Shown piece after piece: positions 12,301-26,043 of a DNA stretch of 46,521 bases (its first letter is position 1; every line of letters begins with the position of its first letter). The notes under the pieces were generated by a model that made no database searches, was not told the origin of the DNA, and saw nothing but the letters and a program-made list of their open reading frames with translations. Source of the stretch: Lingula anatina (taxonomy: Eukaryota > Brachiopoda > Lingulata > Lingulida > Lingulidae). Both the position numbers and the translations under genes were made by a program. The stretch is taken from positions 132,697-179,217 of the forward strand of contig NW_019775125.1 of the NCBI RefSeq assembly GCF_001039355.2, in the 5' to 3' direction.

Positions 12301-14551
12301 GGTTTAAACGCAGTTAAAATTCTAAACGTGTGAACTCGGCCCGACATCTTGCACAAGTAACTGTGGGAGTATCTATGTCTCAGTATATCACAGCTGTGGA
12401 GACATGATCCCAGCTTGTACTGTACATATACATACACCCACTATATACCAGTGGAGAATACAGTAATTAGAACATACTGAATATAGCACAACCCAAGTTA
12501 TGGTAATTTGGTAGCTGATAACAATATACAAAGAAGTCATTTACCACAACTTAGTAGAATTCAATTTTGTGATAAACTTCCTTTGTATATCTGCCTAGTC
12601 CAAAAATTGATCAATCAATCTATAAAAAAATTAATTGCCTTATAGTGTTATGTGAAATTGACAATAAATCCTGTTATATATTTATGCTTTTTTTCTTTTT
12701 TTACTTACTGAGCCCAATAGTATCCCATAAAGCAAGGTTCTGTATAACCACCAGTCCTATGACAGATGTATTAATCAATGGATTGAACTACAAATAACAT
12801 CAGAGAATACTTGTGGTGAAATCTAGGAAGTGATCACAGATGATTCAATGAAACCCGCCTCATCTTTCTGCCCACACTGACAGTGGACGACCTCTTCACT
12901 CAGATGAACTTATTAATTTTGAATAATGAGGATGGAATATATTTTACCGTTGACTAAGTCATTAATTCTTCTTTAAGCTGGAATGACGACTGCCATGTGT
13001 TATGTCTACTTGGGTTTATCTTGTCTCTCAATTATTCTTCCCCCTCAGTAATCATTACCATCTCTATTAGATAGTCATTTTTCAGCTATGCTAATGAGTG
13101 TCATCTTTCACGTTCACACTATTAAACATTACTCCCTCTATCCCCTCTCTTCTTCCTTCCCCGCACTAGACTCCCCTCACACCCCCCTCCTCTCTCTCTC
13201 TCTCTCTCTCNACATGCTCCTCTTTGGGCACATTCCCATAGATTTTAGATCGATCTATCCCCATGGGGAGTCTCACTAGATTACTGTCAGAAAATCCGGC
13301 TTAAATGTCCGTCCCACCTACTACAAGTTGTAAGGGGGTAATTAACTTCCGTGCCCGCTCAGCTGACAGCTATTTAGCATGAACCCCCAGGGAGTTAGGT
13401 CGATCTAGTTGGATCGATCAAATCTCTGGGAATGGGGTCTTTGCTCAAACTTTGGTTGCAAAACATCAAATTATCATTTTTTTTATTACTGTTTTTGTTT
13501 ATTTCAGAATGGTGAATTCATATGGAGTAAGGACATCCAAGGGCATATTTTAGGCTCTTTCTTCTATGGCTACCTGGCAACCCAGATCCCTGGGGGTTGG
13601 TTGGCAGAGAGATTCGGTGGAAAATGGGTCTTTGGAATCTCCATGCTTATAGCCTCCATTGCTACCATCTTCTGCCCAATAGCAGCCAGAGTTCACTGGG
13701 GATTTCTAATCTTTATGAGAATATTAGTTGGTCTGGGCTCAGTAAGTATTGCAGCACTAGTATGATGTTCAAACTGACCAAGTCATTTGTCATGAGTCAT
13801 ATATATCCATTTGTAATTAGTGACTATAATCTTTCGCTAAAACAATTCAGAATACACGTGAGGCAAAAAAAATATGTTTAGCTTAGCATAACACACAGAA
13901 TAAAAATGTTTAACTCCTAAACTTCCTAATCTTACAATCTATATTGAACAATATTGAAAATATCATTATTTTGGGGTAATAAATGGGATGTTATTGTTCT
14001 AACAGCAGCTACAGCATAATTCTGCAGCAAGCTGCTGACCAAAGTGGCAAATACAAGTTGATTACAATGTCGTATATCATATTGAACTTGTTATTTTTTG
14101 GTGTCAACCAAAATCCCATATACCTAAGGTCTGTAGCTCAGTTACCACTTAATGGCAATGCTAAAACATCCCACTTCATTAGTGTAGGAGATGTGTTAAA
14201 TATTTATGAAGCAACCTGGATGGTTTATTAACCAGATGCATTGCATGTAGACAGAATTTATATTCTCAACATGTACTGGGTTGCTGGTGTTGAATGTGGA
14301 AATGAACATTTATCTAGATGCCCCTTTTTCACAACCTGCCATGAATGGTTATAAGTCTGTGATAAAAAAGGTCAATGAACTTTGGTGCATTGCATCATTT
14401 GATATTGCATACCAAATTTAAGTACATTGTCATTGTTTTGAGATAATTTTATTGAATATACTGATTATGCTACATGTACAGTTAGATTCAGATACATATA
14501 TTGCCTTGCTCCCATTCAAGGGGCCTCACACTGAATCTGGATATCAAATGG

Positions 14552-14583
<32 letters not shown>

Positions 14584-14740
14584 CTTTCTCCTCCTCTCTC
14601 ACCCCCTCCTCTCTCTCCTTCCCTCACTCTCTCTTCCTTTTCTCTTTTTTCTCCTCATCCCTCTCTCCTGCCCCTCTCCTTCTCTCCTTAACCTCCCCCC
14701 TCTCTCACTCTCTCCCTCCCTCTCTCTTCCCTTACCCTCT

Positions 14741-14773
<33 letters not shown>

Positions 14774-15882
14774 TTCTCTGTCCAACCATATAATCCACCA
14801 TAAAATATAAAACTATAATACACCACCTGTGTCACCACAACCTACCACATCTGTCTTCACATACTGCTACATATACAATGAGCAATGGAGACTGTCATCT
14901 CCCCAATGACACCAACATCTGGTTGAATTCAGGGCACATTCACACAAGAAATAGGTTATGACTACAAACCCACTAACAAATGTTACCAGACCAGCAAATG
15001 GCTAGAACTGTAGAAGCGTGAACAAGTGAAAATTAAGCCTACCCCCTCTTTGATCGTCTGACGCATGACGGGAATCTCTGCTTAGTGTTCTATCCACAGT
15101 CCAAGTTGATCTTTTTGTGAACATACCCCAAAATGTCCATAAGACAACACAAGATGACTGGCTACTTGGTATAAGCAATGTCCACCAAGATCAAACTCCT
15201 TTATACAATTTGACAACAATGCATCTAATACCAGACGGCTATGAAGTAAGCGATGTACTTGATTTCTCTCTGGGGTTTTCCACATCACCAGTCAGGCAGC
15301 AGTCCTAGCTTTCAGACTCACATTGCATCAAAAAAAATATCTACACCATCTCAAATGGAAGATTTCTATCAATTGAGCCGTGCCCTTGATTTCTCTTCTG
15401 GCTTCCTAAGCGTGCAGCCAGGCAGGCTTTACTGCTATTATATAGTTTGTTTGGGGTTAACTACTGTACAGAAGTAATAGTATCAGGTTTGAGTGGGTGA
15501 ATGGGTAGGCAGTGGGTGGGTGAGTGGGTGGGTGGGTGGGTGGATGGATGGGTAGGCAGTGGGTGGGTGGGTGGGTGGATGGGTAGGCAGTGGGTGGGTG
15601 GGTGAGTGGGTGGGTGGGTGAGGGGTGTATGTTTTCAAACTCATAAGAAATACAGCAGTGTAACACAATAGGCACTGAGTGTTATCTAGCTTTAGAAAAA
15701 AAAATAATCTCAAAGAAATTTGCTTAAAATTTAAATTACTTAATAAATAAAAATGCATAACCCATCACTGCCATACATTAAATAGTTCAAAATTTGGTTT
15801 CATTAAGTCTGTCTTCTTAAACAGTTAACATACCCACACTATCTACGTAACTAACACACACGCATGTGTGTGTACAAGTATG

Positions 15883-15979
<97 letters not shown>

Positions 15980-18614
15980 CCTTCGTCAGGAAAGCAAACA
16001 CTCCACAGTTGTATCATATGTAACCTACCTAGTTCAAACTAGCCATAGTGTCTCTTGAATTTTCTTCCAACACAATGTATTTGTAGTATGCAAGTGGGCG
16101 AAGTAGCTAAGCCATAAGCAGAGGTAATAAAAACACCACAAGGGTTGCTGAATTGACCGAGTTTCCAAACCACAAACCCACACGCACTTCTCATTAACTT
16201 TTGATTAAACTTGCCAAACTGGAGGAGACATGCTCGTCTCATCAACTGATATAATTTTACAGACAAGTAGGGATGGGATTTCTTCAAAACGGATTCTTAT
16301 TGATTTTACGACTGGAGAAAAAACAGGACCATTCCTGCGTGTTGTGTCCCTGCTGAATTTGCCACTGTAATATCTGACAACTTATGCTTTTGAAAAAAAA
16401 TGCAAATGCAAGACCTTGAGAAGTGTTACATCCAAATGAGACAAATAAGAACGGTATTCCCTTTTCATCAGAAAAGACATGACATCTGTAGGTGTAAATT
16501 TCTCTGTGACCACTAGCTGTTTTGAAGAGTTATAAGGCACTGGTCTTTTTTTTTTCACATCTGTCATAATTTCTAATATCCATGATAAATATGTTCTTTC
16601 GGCAAATCAGCCTAATGTAGTTTCTTCTGATAAAACCAAATGAAAAACATCAAGGACAACTTTCATCTTCAAAGTTTTAAAAATGCATTTGACAGTGCTT
16701 AAATGTGTATTTCTCTCATTTCTCTTTGTTTTATGTGGATAGACACATGGATATCTTTATAAGTTATTTATTTAAAAGAGAAAATTTTGGGAATTTATTG
16801 ATTTTGAATTAGTCCATCAAAGTCTGCTTTGTAACTCAAAGCAACGGAAAATTGATTTTGGGTGCATCAAATCACAGTCACATTCACACTGAATTAAGGC
16901 CTACCCTTCTTGGTCAACCTTTCAGACAGGCCACCTGATTTAGCTTCAGTGTGAGCCCACCACTTGCACCAAATCTAATCTCCTTGTTCCAAAGGGTCAG
17001 TGACGTGCCCCGCCCACTAATGGACACCAATGCCAGCAGAGAGATTCAGAGATAATAACTGTCTTTGGCAAGTTGATTTTCCTCAGACAATTGATTTACA
17101 CCAACCATCCCCAGGAGAGACAAACCGTCTCTCCTGGCTTCATTGTGAACACGCCTTTTTAAGTTTCCGTGAGAAGAACTGACCTATTTCCCTGTCATTT
17201 ATCATCAGAATTTCATTTCTCATAAAAAGAAAAAAAAAAAAAAAAAACATGATAAATCAACCATCATTACGTGGTTTTCTGGCAGACTTGAAATTAGTTT
17301 AGAAGCGAAATCAAATTGCACTTTGCCTGCTGATTTCCAATCACGCCTAATGGAAGCCAAACATCAATAAAGTAGTGTGGAGAATTGCTACCAAAGGCAT
17401 AACATGTTTACCATGTAGCTTCCATTTCTATGAACTTGAGGGGAGTGGGGGGTGGGGGGGGGGGGGTGGGGGGGGGTGGAGTTTGTACTCCATTGCTAGA
17501 CTAATTCTCTAAAATTATAGTGAAATGTTCTGCATATTCTAATTTAATTGAAATCACTCTACTAGAACCAGAAGCTGAGAAATCTCGTTGCAGAGACAGG
17601 CACAGTTATGTAACACTATACACGATTTGTGTTCTTTCGTTATCATTTTTGATTGGCTACTGCTAAGCACTTACTCTGGCTCTGATTGGTTGTCTGACCA
17701 CTGCGTGTTGCTCTTCCGCCTATAATCCTGAAAAGATGACCTTGGTGACCTTCCATAACCATCATAATTCCTGGTTAAGTTTATCGTACTGTTCATAGAC
17801 CTGGACTGTTTGACATGGTTATTGACTGGTCCATTATTGACTGGTGCGTTCCTGTATCCGTCAAGTACATTCTTTTCGTCCATTATCACATCTCTGGTGG
17901 TGCCACCTACAGTGCGTCTTGCGTATCGTTTACTTGGTGACCTGGAAATTTAAAGGAAAAATTCAACATAACTCATTTTTAAAAAGAGATTAAAATCTCT
18001 CATAGCTTTATAAGTTACACTTCAGTAAATTAAAATTCCACTGTGTGCAACTCTTCTTAACTTGCACAAAAGTGGTAAAAAATAACCCAATACTGCAGAA
18101 GTAAACTTTCATCTGCACCTTGTTCAAATAACCAATAAACAAAATAATAGTCAATAAGCAAAATAAATATAACATAATAAATAAAAAAAAAATAAATGAA
18201 TAAATAAAGAAATAAGTTCAATCCACAAGATGCAAAACCTTTTTCACCATCCATTTCAAATAAATGTCCAATGTAACTGCTTCACTATAAACCACTGTCA
18301 TCACAAGGCACTGCTATGGTAATGATTTACAGTCTACTGCTGGCTGGCGTAATCTGGCACAATAATCACGCATTATCACCGTTATATATTTTCTCCCTAC
18401 ATAAACTCATTTCATCCCAGCTGTCATCAGAGCCCTGGTTGAGGTAAGCTGATGTAAGAGGTTACTGTCATTATGGAGTCATGATATAATTCCACCCACT
18501 GAAAGCCTGCCAGACATGGGTGGTGACTCAGTAATGAGGTTAATTTAATATGATATTATACAGTCAACTGAATCTCTATGTGGAATTGAAATAGAAATCA
18601 CTGTATGCATGAAT

Positions 18615-18655
<41 letters not shown>

Positions 18656-21062
18656 TATTATCTAATGGCCACTATAGTATGCATGTGCAAATGTTTTCAT
18701 GTGTGTTAATGTAAATGTGTGTGAACATGAATATGTACACATTTCCATGTCAGCTGCATGTTGTGTGCATGCCCACGCGCATGCATGTTGATGCACTACG
18801 GAGAGTATGTTTTTCTCAGTGGAGTCAGAAACACGTAGCAACCTGTTCCTCATTACTAATTGCTAAAATGTCCTGCTATTTAAATCTCCCCAGTTTTCCA
18901 CGCATCCCTGTAAATCAATGTGATATTTAAGACAAAAAAAAAGGCCTTCCTCTTTCTTAACACAAGGCTTAGACCTTGGTGGATTAGGCATGGATTTAAG
19001 ACAAGGGACCAGCTCAAACTTTTGAAGAAAAAAAAATAAACAAGCAACCCATGCCCTTGATTATCATCAAATCATATCAGCTGATAGTGACGACTCTCAC
19101 TTCAAAAATATCTTGTGAGACACCACAAAGTTTGATCAATGTCATATAAAAAAATACATGTGTATCAATTGGAGCTGCGTCTTTCTTCGACTTCCACTGC
19201 TACTTGGATTCTGTCCCTGAGAGCCTCTCCACCAGTCTGTGGGCGGAATAAGCTTAGTGAAAGTAGCAATTCCTCAGCCCCTGGAGCACAGTAATCCAGT
19301 TAGGGAGGCAAGCCAGATGATATTGTCATAGTTGGAATTAGACGCTTTTTTTTTCTTTTTTCTTAATCTTCAATCAAGATCAGTTATTTAATAATCGGAT
19401 AAGAAAAGTCGGTGAACAACAATTTCACTGTTAGTTGCTGATTTACTAAAATTTACTGCTCTATTTTTATAATCAAAATATTAAGGTATAATACTACATG
19501 GACTTTATTATCAACTTCAAATGCTTCATTCTAAAGGGATAAAATTATTTTAACTCTCCATAATTGTAGAATAAAACCAGCTTATCTTTCTCAAATGTAT
19601 CACCTATATTAGCATAATTTGTTATACAAGGTTTTAACATCACATGCCACATTAATGTTCACAAACTCCTCTTAAATGCTCAAGGTCATTCTTGATTATT
19701 AACTTTGTTCTTGTCTCGGAGCTTTAATTCAACAAACTGGTTCTAACGTCACAGTACTCCTTTAGATGCATCTTCAGTTACGTACTATGAATATTGCATC
19801 CAGAAGAAATGTCATATCAAATTAGCAATTTAAATTTCCATAGACCATTGAAATCAACATAACGACTTTTAATGCACGAGAAAAGTATCAAGATAATTAT
19901 TCAGCTCATTATGTGTGATATATTAGCATTACCCTACCCTGTCATGAAGGGAATAAAACCTCTCACAGCTTGGAATGCTACAGGTGAGACAACACAATGG
20001 GCACAACTGGAAGATCACAGCATACTATCTACTGGGAAGGATACCCAAAATATTGGTAACTACCACGAAATGGCCCTAGTCAGTATTAAATTACTCACTT
20101 CCCAATAACCATTCCATATATATTTTGTATTTATAAAGATGTTATGATTAGAATAGAGGGCCTGTAAAATGTAACTTGTACACATTTTAGTGCTTAATAA
20201 AGATTATTATTAAATTAGAAAATTATCTACATAAGGAAAAACACACACACACACCTCAACAGAGAGAAGAAGACACTGAGTATGTACATCAGGTTGACAA
20301 AAGTCTAAAGGGGCCCACACACTGTGAGCATTTGGCGCGCGCCACTTGCACTGCGCCGTTTTCTCATCGTGTGCGGGGCTATTTTGGTGAGATTTTTGCC
20401 TCTCGCACGGCTTAGCAAAATATCTCACGTGTTTGATATTTTTGGTCTCTTGAGGCAAATGTCTCAGCGTGTGCGGGGTGCAAGCGCCCATTGCTCATGC
20501 CATGTCAACAATGGGCATGTGCCGGTAGCCGGAAACAAAGAAAAATGGCAGCCTCCAGCGAAGTAAACAAAAATGTACACAGTTATAGTTAGTCTGATTG
20601 ATTAACGTGGTCACCATTTGCCATTACTTTCAGAAAAAAAATAAATATGTAATGTTTCCTTAATCACATGATCCCACAGTTCGCGGTGCGTCCGATAGGG
20701 GCAGTCCGGGAGGCATCTCTGCTGAGCAAAGAGCGCATCGTTTGCGGGGAGCTGAGGAGCGCGAGCATCTGGACGCAAGTGGCGCGCGCTGAATGCTCAC
20801 CGTGTGCGGGCCCCTTAATATCAGCCTTTGTACTCCCACAGGAACTACAGAAAACAACAATGTGCTCTTTTTCAGACAGATTTCTGCATAAGTGGTTTTC
20901 AAAGCCACTATATCTGTTACATTTGAGATCCACAATGGGATACATCCTACCACTTTCATGACATGACATGTTTACAGCATTGATCTTTGGAAGCATATTG
21001 TCTCATTTCAATTTCCTCTCTGGCTCTTCTCTTTCTCTTCCATTCTCTTTTTGTATTTCTAC

Positions 21063-21113
<51 letters not shown>

Positions 21114-21183
21114 CCCCCCTCTCTTTTTCTATCTCTACCCCTCTCTCTCTCTCTCTCCCCCCTTTCTCCCTTCTCTCCCCCTC

Positions 21184-21224
<41 letters not shown>

Positions 21225-23590
21225 CTAACAAACCACACCTCAACACCCACACCATCTCTAAGTAATGAGATCTACAGATCAACCTGGTAACCAGACACTT
21301 CCAAGATGGATTATTTCTCCAGCTGGAGACATGCAACCAGGGCACGAAAGAAATGGATGTTCTACACTGCAGAATATAAAACCACAAAAAAAGGCTATTT
21401 TCTCTAAATGCAAGAAATTCGTTTGAGAAGAGATTGTGTATATGTTTGTTGTGAAGCCTCTCTCTCTCTCTCTCTCTTAAAATCCTTTGAAATACAAGCA
21501 GCATAATTTCTAGTTTTGGTTTAGCACACAGAGCAAGATATAATACCTGGAAAATGTTCTTTCTATCCTTGCTCTTCTTTTGCCATCTTCTAACGTTTGA
21601 AATTCTGTCCTGCCACTAGAAAACAAGAGCTAATTTGAAATTTACTGGTGAAGATTAAAAATATTTTCATTGTTAAGGCATCTTGCAAATAAACAGGTCA
21701 ACAATAGCTATCAATTCATCCTAAATTGCTGTCAGCTTCCAGGTGCCGAGCGTGCACTAAAGTTAATTACCCTTTACAGCTTTTCGTAGAAGGGGCAGAC
21801 ATTTAATCTGGTTAACCTGACAACAATCTAGTGAGACTCCCCAGGGGGAAAGATCCATCTAAATATCTGTGGGAATGGTCTCTAAGGCTACATACCTGTA
21901 TCTGAACTTTGACCCTAGTGACAAAAGTTTTTTCTTAATGGGAGGATTGGGTTTGTGTAATCGGAAGAACGTGTGATGCTCTACGCAAGATTTCCACAAG
22001 TTTTTACACGACCGATAACTTGTCATGTAAAAACCGATGAGGTTGTCTATGTTGTCGTTCTGAAGACATAAAAAGAAACACAATCATATTAATTAATATT
22101 AAAAACAAGTCTTGTACCAGAGTAAATGGATTTAAAGACTATTGCTGGAATTTAAAAATTCCTGATATTCAAAGATTTAAGTTTAAGTAAAACAAACTAC
22201 TGACACAGGAACCATGACAACAGAGTCACAAATCACGCCTCAAATTGCCAATTTATCCCAATGAGTGGGTTTCCGTCACCATGGCAAACAGATGTTATAC
22301 TGAGGCAAGTGTTAAAACCTTGAATCCACAATAAGCAGGCTTCACATACACCATCATTTCATCATAACAGTTAATAAGTCTATGGAGGGAGAGTATTTGC
22401 GAAGCAGAAGAGTTTGTGTGAAGCAAAAGAATTCAGAATACAGTGAGCCCAAAATGTGAACCTGTAATGGTGTCACCAATTTTACAGGGAGTGTCACCCA
22501 TGCAAGTCAAGTCCCCAACCTTTCATTACCCAGGATGGTTCTCTAGGGAAAGCACTGCTGTTAAGGCTTTCACTGAGATTCCAAATGGAATCAGGCAACA
22601 TATTCAATACTGAGAGGCAGTAGTCAAGAGAGAACAGGAAAGCTGTGTGGAGCATTAATGTTGGAACTGACTGGCAAATTGGCTTTCAAGTATACTGCAA
22701 TATTAAAATGGCATTAAGACATCAAAACACCTGTAATGGGCCATTAACTAGGTACTCAAGCTGAAATCTCTGCCAGAGTGCTAATGGGAATGTCATCTGA
22801 GGAAAAACTCTGTTTGAATTATGGTAATTACTCGATCTTTTCAATGGGCAAAAAATTATCCAACTTCCAGATACATAATTTTGTAATCAAAAAATTTATA
22901 TTTCTGTATAGAATATGTGGTGTTTTTACTGCATAGAAGAGAACAACTGAAGACCCTGCTTTTTAATTTTGTTGCTACCACTCGATAAGAATGTTCTTAT
23001 TTGAATAAATTATGACTTAGAAATACAGTATTTGTAAAATTCACATTTTGCCCCATTTAAAAGGAGGAGTTATTACCACAGTCTGGTTACATAGCATGCT
23101 TCCAGCTGAAAGGAGTTCTCTTTCCCAGTACTTACATTGTTAGTTCCTATCTCTCGTCGGAGTTGGATAAAAAATTGTTTCCTTTTAAAAGATATTTTCA
23201 CTATTTTCGCCCTGAGAAAAAAAAATGGAGGAAATCAATTTAGATTTGATTTAACATGCATTATATGCGTAGCACTTTGTCTATTTTTTTTTTCATACAA
23301 TAACATTTTTTTACTCTTAAAATCAGTTCAAATGCCAGCAAACTTTATAAAAATAGTATGAACAAATTCTGCTAGCCTTGCCATGAAGTTCCTTTTAAAG
23401 TCTACGTTAATGAATTTACCTTAACATTCTTTTTCACTTTAACCCTTTAACCTGCTTTCCAAATATCACCGACTAAATCTATAACTCTCCATATTCCACA
23501 TGAATACTTTCTGTAAATCTTGGAGATCAATCTGTTTTGATTTTTTTTATAATTGTTCTGAATTCAACTTTTTCATATTATTCTCACCAT

Positions 23591-23679
<89 letters not shown>

Positions 23680-25982
23680 AAATAAAGATCCCTTCCGAAA
23701 TTTTTCTAAAACTCACCAGGAAAATGTATTAATCTTTACACTATTTTGAAAAACCACCAGTCCTGCTGACGCCACACCCAGCTGGATGTCCATGTTACTT
23801 TGGTCCTGAGTGATGAAAAAAAAATCAATATTCAATCAATTTTGCCATTGAAGAAAGAACAAATTATGCTAATAGAGAATTCATAAGAACGTACAGTTAT
23901 TGGCACCAACAAGGGTGCAGTCTACACCATGTTTAACATTTGAAAGGGTTAATGCCTTCATGATTTTAGCTTAATATCTAATACTTTCAATTTCACAATT
24001 TTTTAAAGAAAAAACTTACTAAACTCACTTACTAGAAGTATTTTGTTTAATATTAAATGTAATAACTTAACTCAGGATTTGAAGCAAATAAATTTTAATG
24101 ATCACCAACATAAATTTGCTCTGTTTTTAGTAGAAAAGAAACAGCAAACCAATTCCAAACCAAACAACAGTCATGTGCATGGTATTAAAAAGCTTTGGTT
24201 ATATTATAACACTGTGTACAGTTGTAAAACCCGTGTCTTAACACAGCAGAGCAAAAATCAAAAATGTGCAAGCATTTTAATATTGTGCAGTTTGCAGGTA
24301 GAATGACTATTTTCTCAATTAATACTCTTTATAATTTGTTAGTGCCAAGAGCTAAGGATATCTAAGCCTTGAAATAGTGTCTTGTGTAAGTTGATAACAA
24401 TACAGTGCAGGCCAGTCAGGTGATAAACAAGGGTCATAGTATGTACCCTATAACAAGGGGCCAGGGTTCAGGGCTTAATACATGATGTAAAGAACTCTTA
24501 GCAAGCACCCCCCCCCCTCCCGTGATATAAGCTTTACACCCTAGTTCTTAGTTAGTGTTACATGGAGGCCCACATGCAGAGCTTTAACCAGATGTTATAC
24601 AAGGGCCACCATAGCACATTTCCCACAGCTTATACTACTCAAAATCTCCAGGTCATGTGTAAATGGTCTTAGTAAAATCTTAATACATTTGTATTATTCA
24701 CCCCCCCCCACCCCCCCAAACACACCGGCTACTACTTCTACAGGCAATAAAGTGGTGCTTACCCTTACCCTCGCCAAGTGGACGTCTACACCATACATGT
24801 CTAATCGCTTTACAACATCTAAGTAGTTATATTCAGCGTCTGCAGGCATCTGACCCCTGTAGAGAGTGAAGAGGAGAGAAATTACAGGCAAGTTTGCTTG
24901 TGATATCATCAATCCTGCATGTGACTTCATCAATTTTGCTTGTGATGTCATCAATCCTGCATGTGACTTCATCAAGTTTGCTTGTGATATCATCAATCCT
25001 GCATGTGACTTCATCAATTTTGCTTGTGATGTCATAGATTTTGTTAATGATGTCACCAGCTTACTCATGATATCATCGGTGTTGCTAGTGATACAAAGAA
25101 TCTTCAATTTTTTAACATTACGCCTTCAGGTGTGTAGCAATCATCCAAGTAATTTTTTTCTTTAAGTTCCCACAGTAATGCTTAAGAAACTTTCACCTGA
25201 TATTCACACCAAATCGTCAAATTAATAACGAAAAAAAAAAAGTATACATTAATATCATGGTTGATCATATAATAAAATGTATTTTAAGCAAATAGCTACA
25301 ATTTTTTCAACAAATTAAAAATGTTGATTAGATTTATGACTAATTTTGCAAGAATAACAAAAACATTTTTTCCTTAGCCAAAAATGTACATCATTTGTAC
25401 AAATGTTCATCATTTGTATAATACTCCATATACTTGCTCAAACCCAGATGTACCAATGTGTAACAGTTTTCCTGATATTTATCATCCTCAAACTTACTTA
25501 TGCTGCTTGTGTAACTCAGACACCTCTCTCTCAAAATTCTCCGTCTGGTTTGGAATGAAGCGGAATTCTGAGAGATAGCCGTCTGTGTGTTCCTCTGGGT
25601 TATAGTCACCAAGTTCAGCTGAAAACATGAAGTGCTTACTCGTAAATTTATTGAACACATAAAAAAGAACACGAATCAAATAATTCAAGCAGAGTACAGG
25701 CTGAATACACTCACCTAGCTCATTCAAAGAGCTAAATTGATGTAATTTTTTTATATATCATGTCTTAATAATGTGATAAGTAGCCTCACAGTGAAATAAA
25801 GAAAATATCTTTTGCAGTATGCAACCGTAACTGCAAGCACCAATCTCATGTATTTGTGCACATTATTTACTGTCTGCTCCTAATCAAACCTTTCTCCTCC
25901 CACCCTCTCTCTCTCATTCCTTCATCTTCCCCTTCACTCTCTCTCTCTCTCACACACACCCTCTCTCTCTCTCTCTCTCTCT

Positions 25983-26043
<61 letters not shown>

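Larger units (their letters stand above)
8077..13210. repeat. Duplicated block, copy 2
   Basis: It restarts the sequence of 3287-8075 directly after the N, and ends at 13210 in the same ACTCCCCTCACACCCCC/CT microsatellite context. It is longer than copy 1 mainly because of the MITE at 11700-11956, a longer version of the repeat near 12112 and longer A-runs near 9313. Confidence 0.85.
13742..17674. other. Part of phosphatase intron 12 with simple repeats
   Basis: No exon recognised on either strand after the transporter exon. It holds a long CT-rich tract (14563-14778), a G-rich minisatellite (15482-15627), a CA microsatellite (15893-15978) and a G-run (17440-17480). Confidence 0.6.

Noticed and set aside
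14501-14838. Long Ser/Leu-rich and Arg/Glu-rich frames on both strands
   Set aside because: They are translations of the CT microsatellite and have no splice or family support.
15457-15758. Thr/Pro/His-rich frames on the minus strand
   Set aside because: They come from the GGGT minisatellite read in two frames.
16880-17160. Possible MITE with CACATTCACACTGAATTAAG ends
   Set aside because: The inverse at the other side matches too poorly and no target duplication is visible.
20660-20996. Overlapping 97-110 residue frames on both strands near 20.7 kb
   Set aside because: They lie in the GC-rich end of the MITE, where stops are rare; no recognisable protein similarity.
20968-21504. Frames of 79-135 residues
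   Set aside because: They run through CT/TA microsatellites and give Ser/Leu or Arg/Glu repeats.
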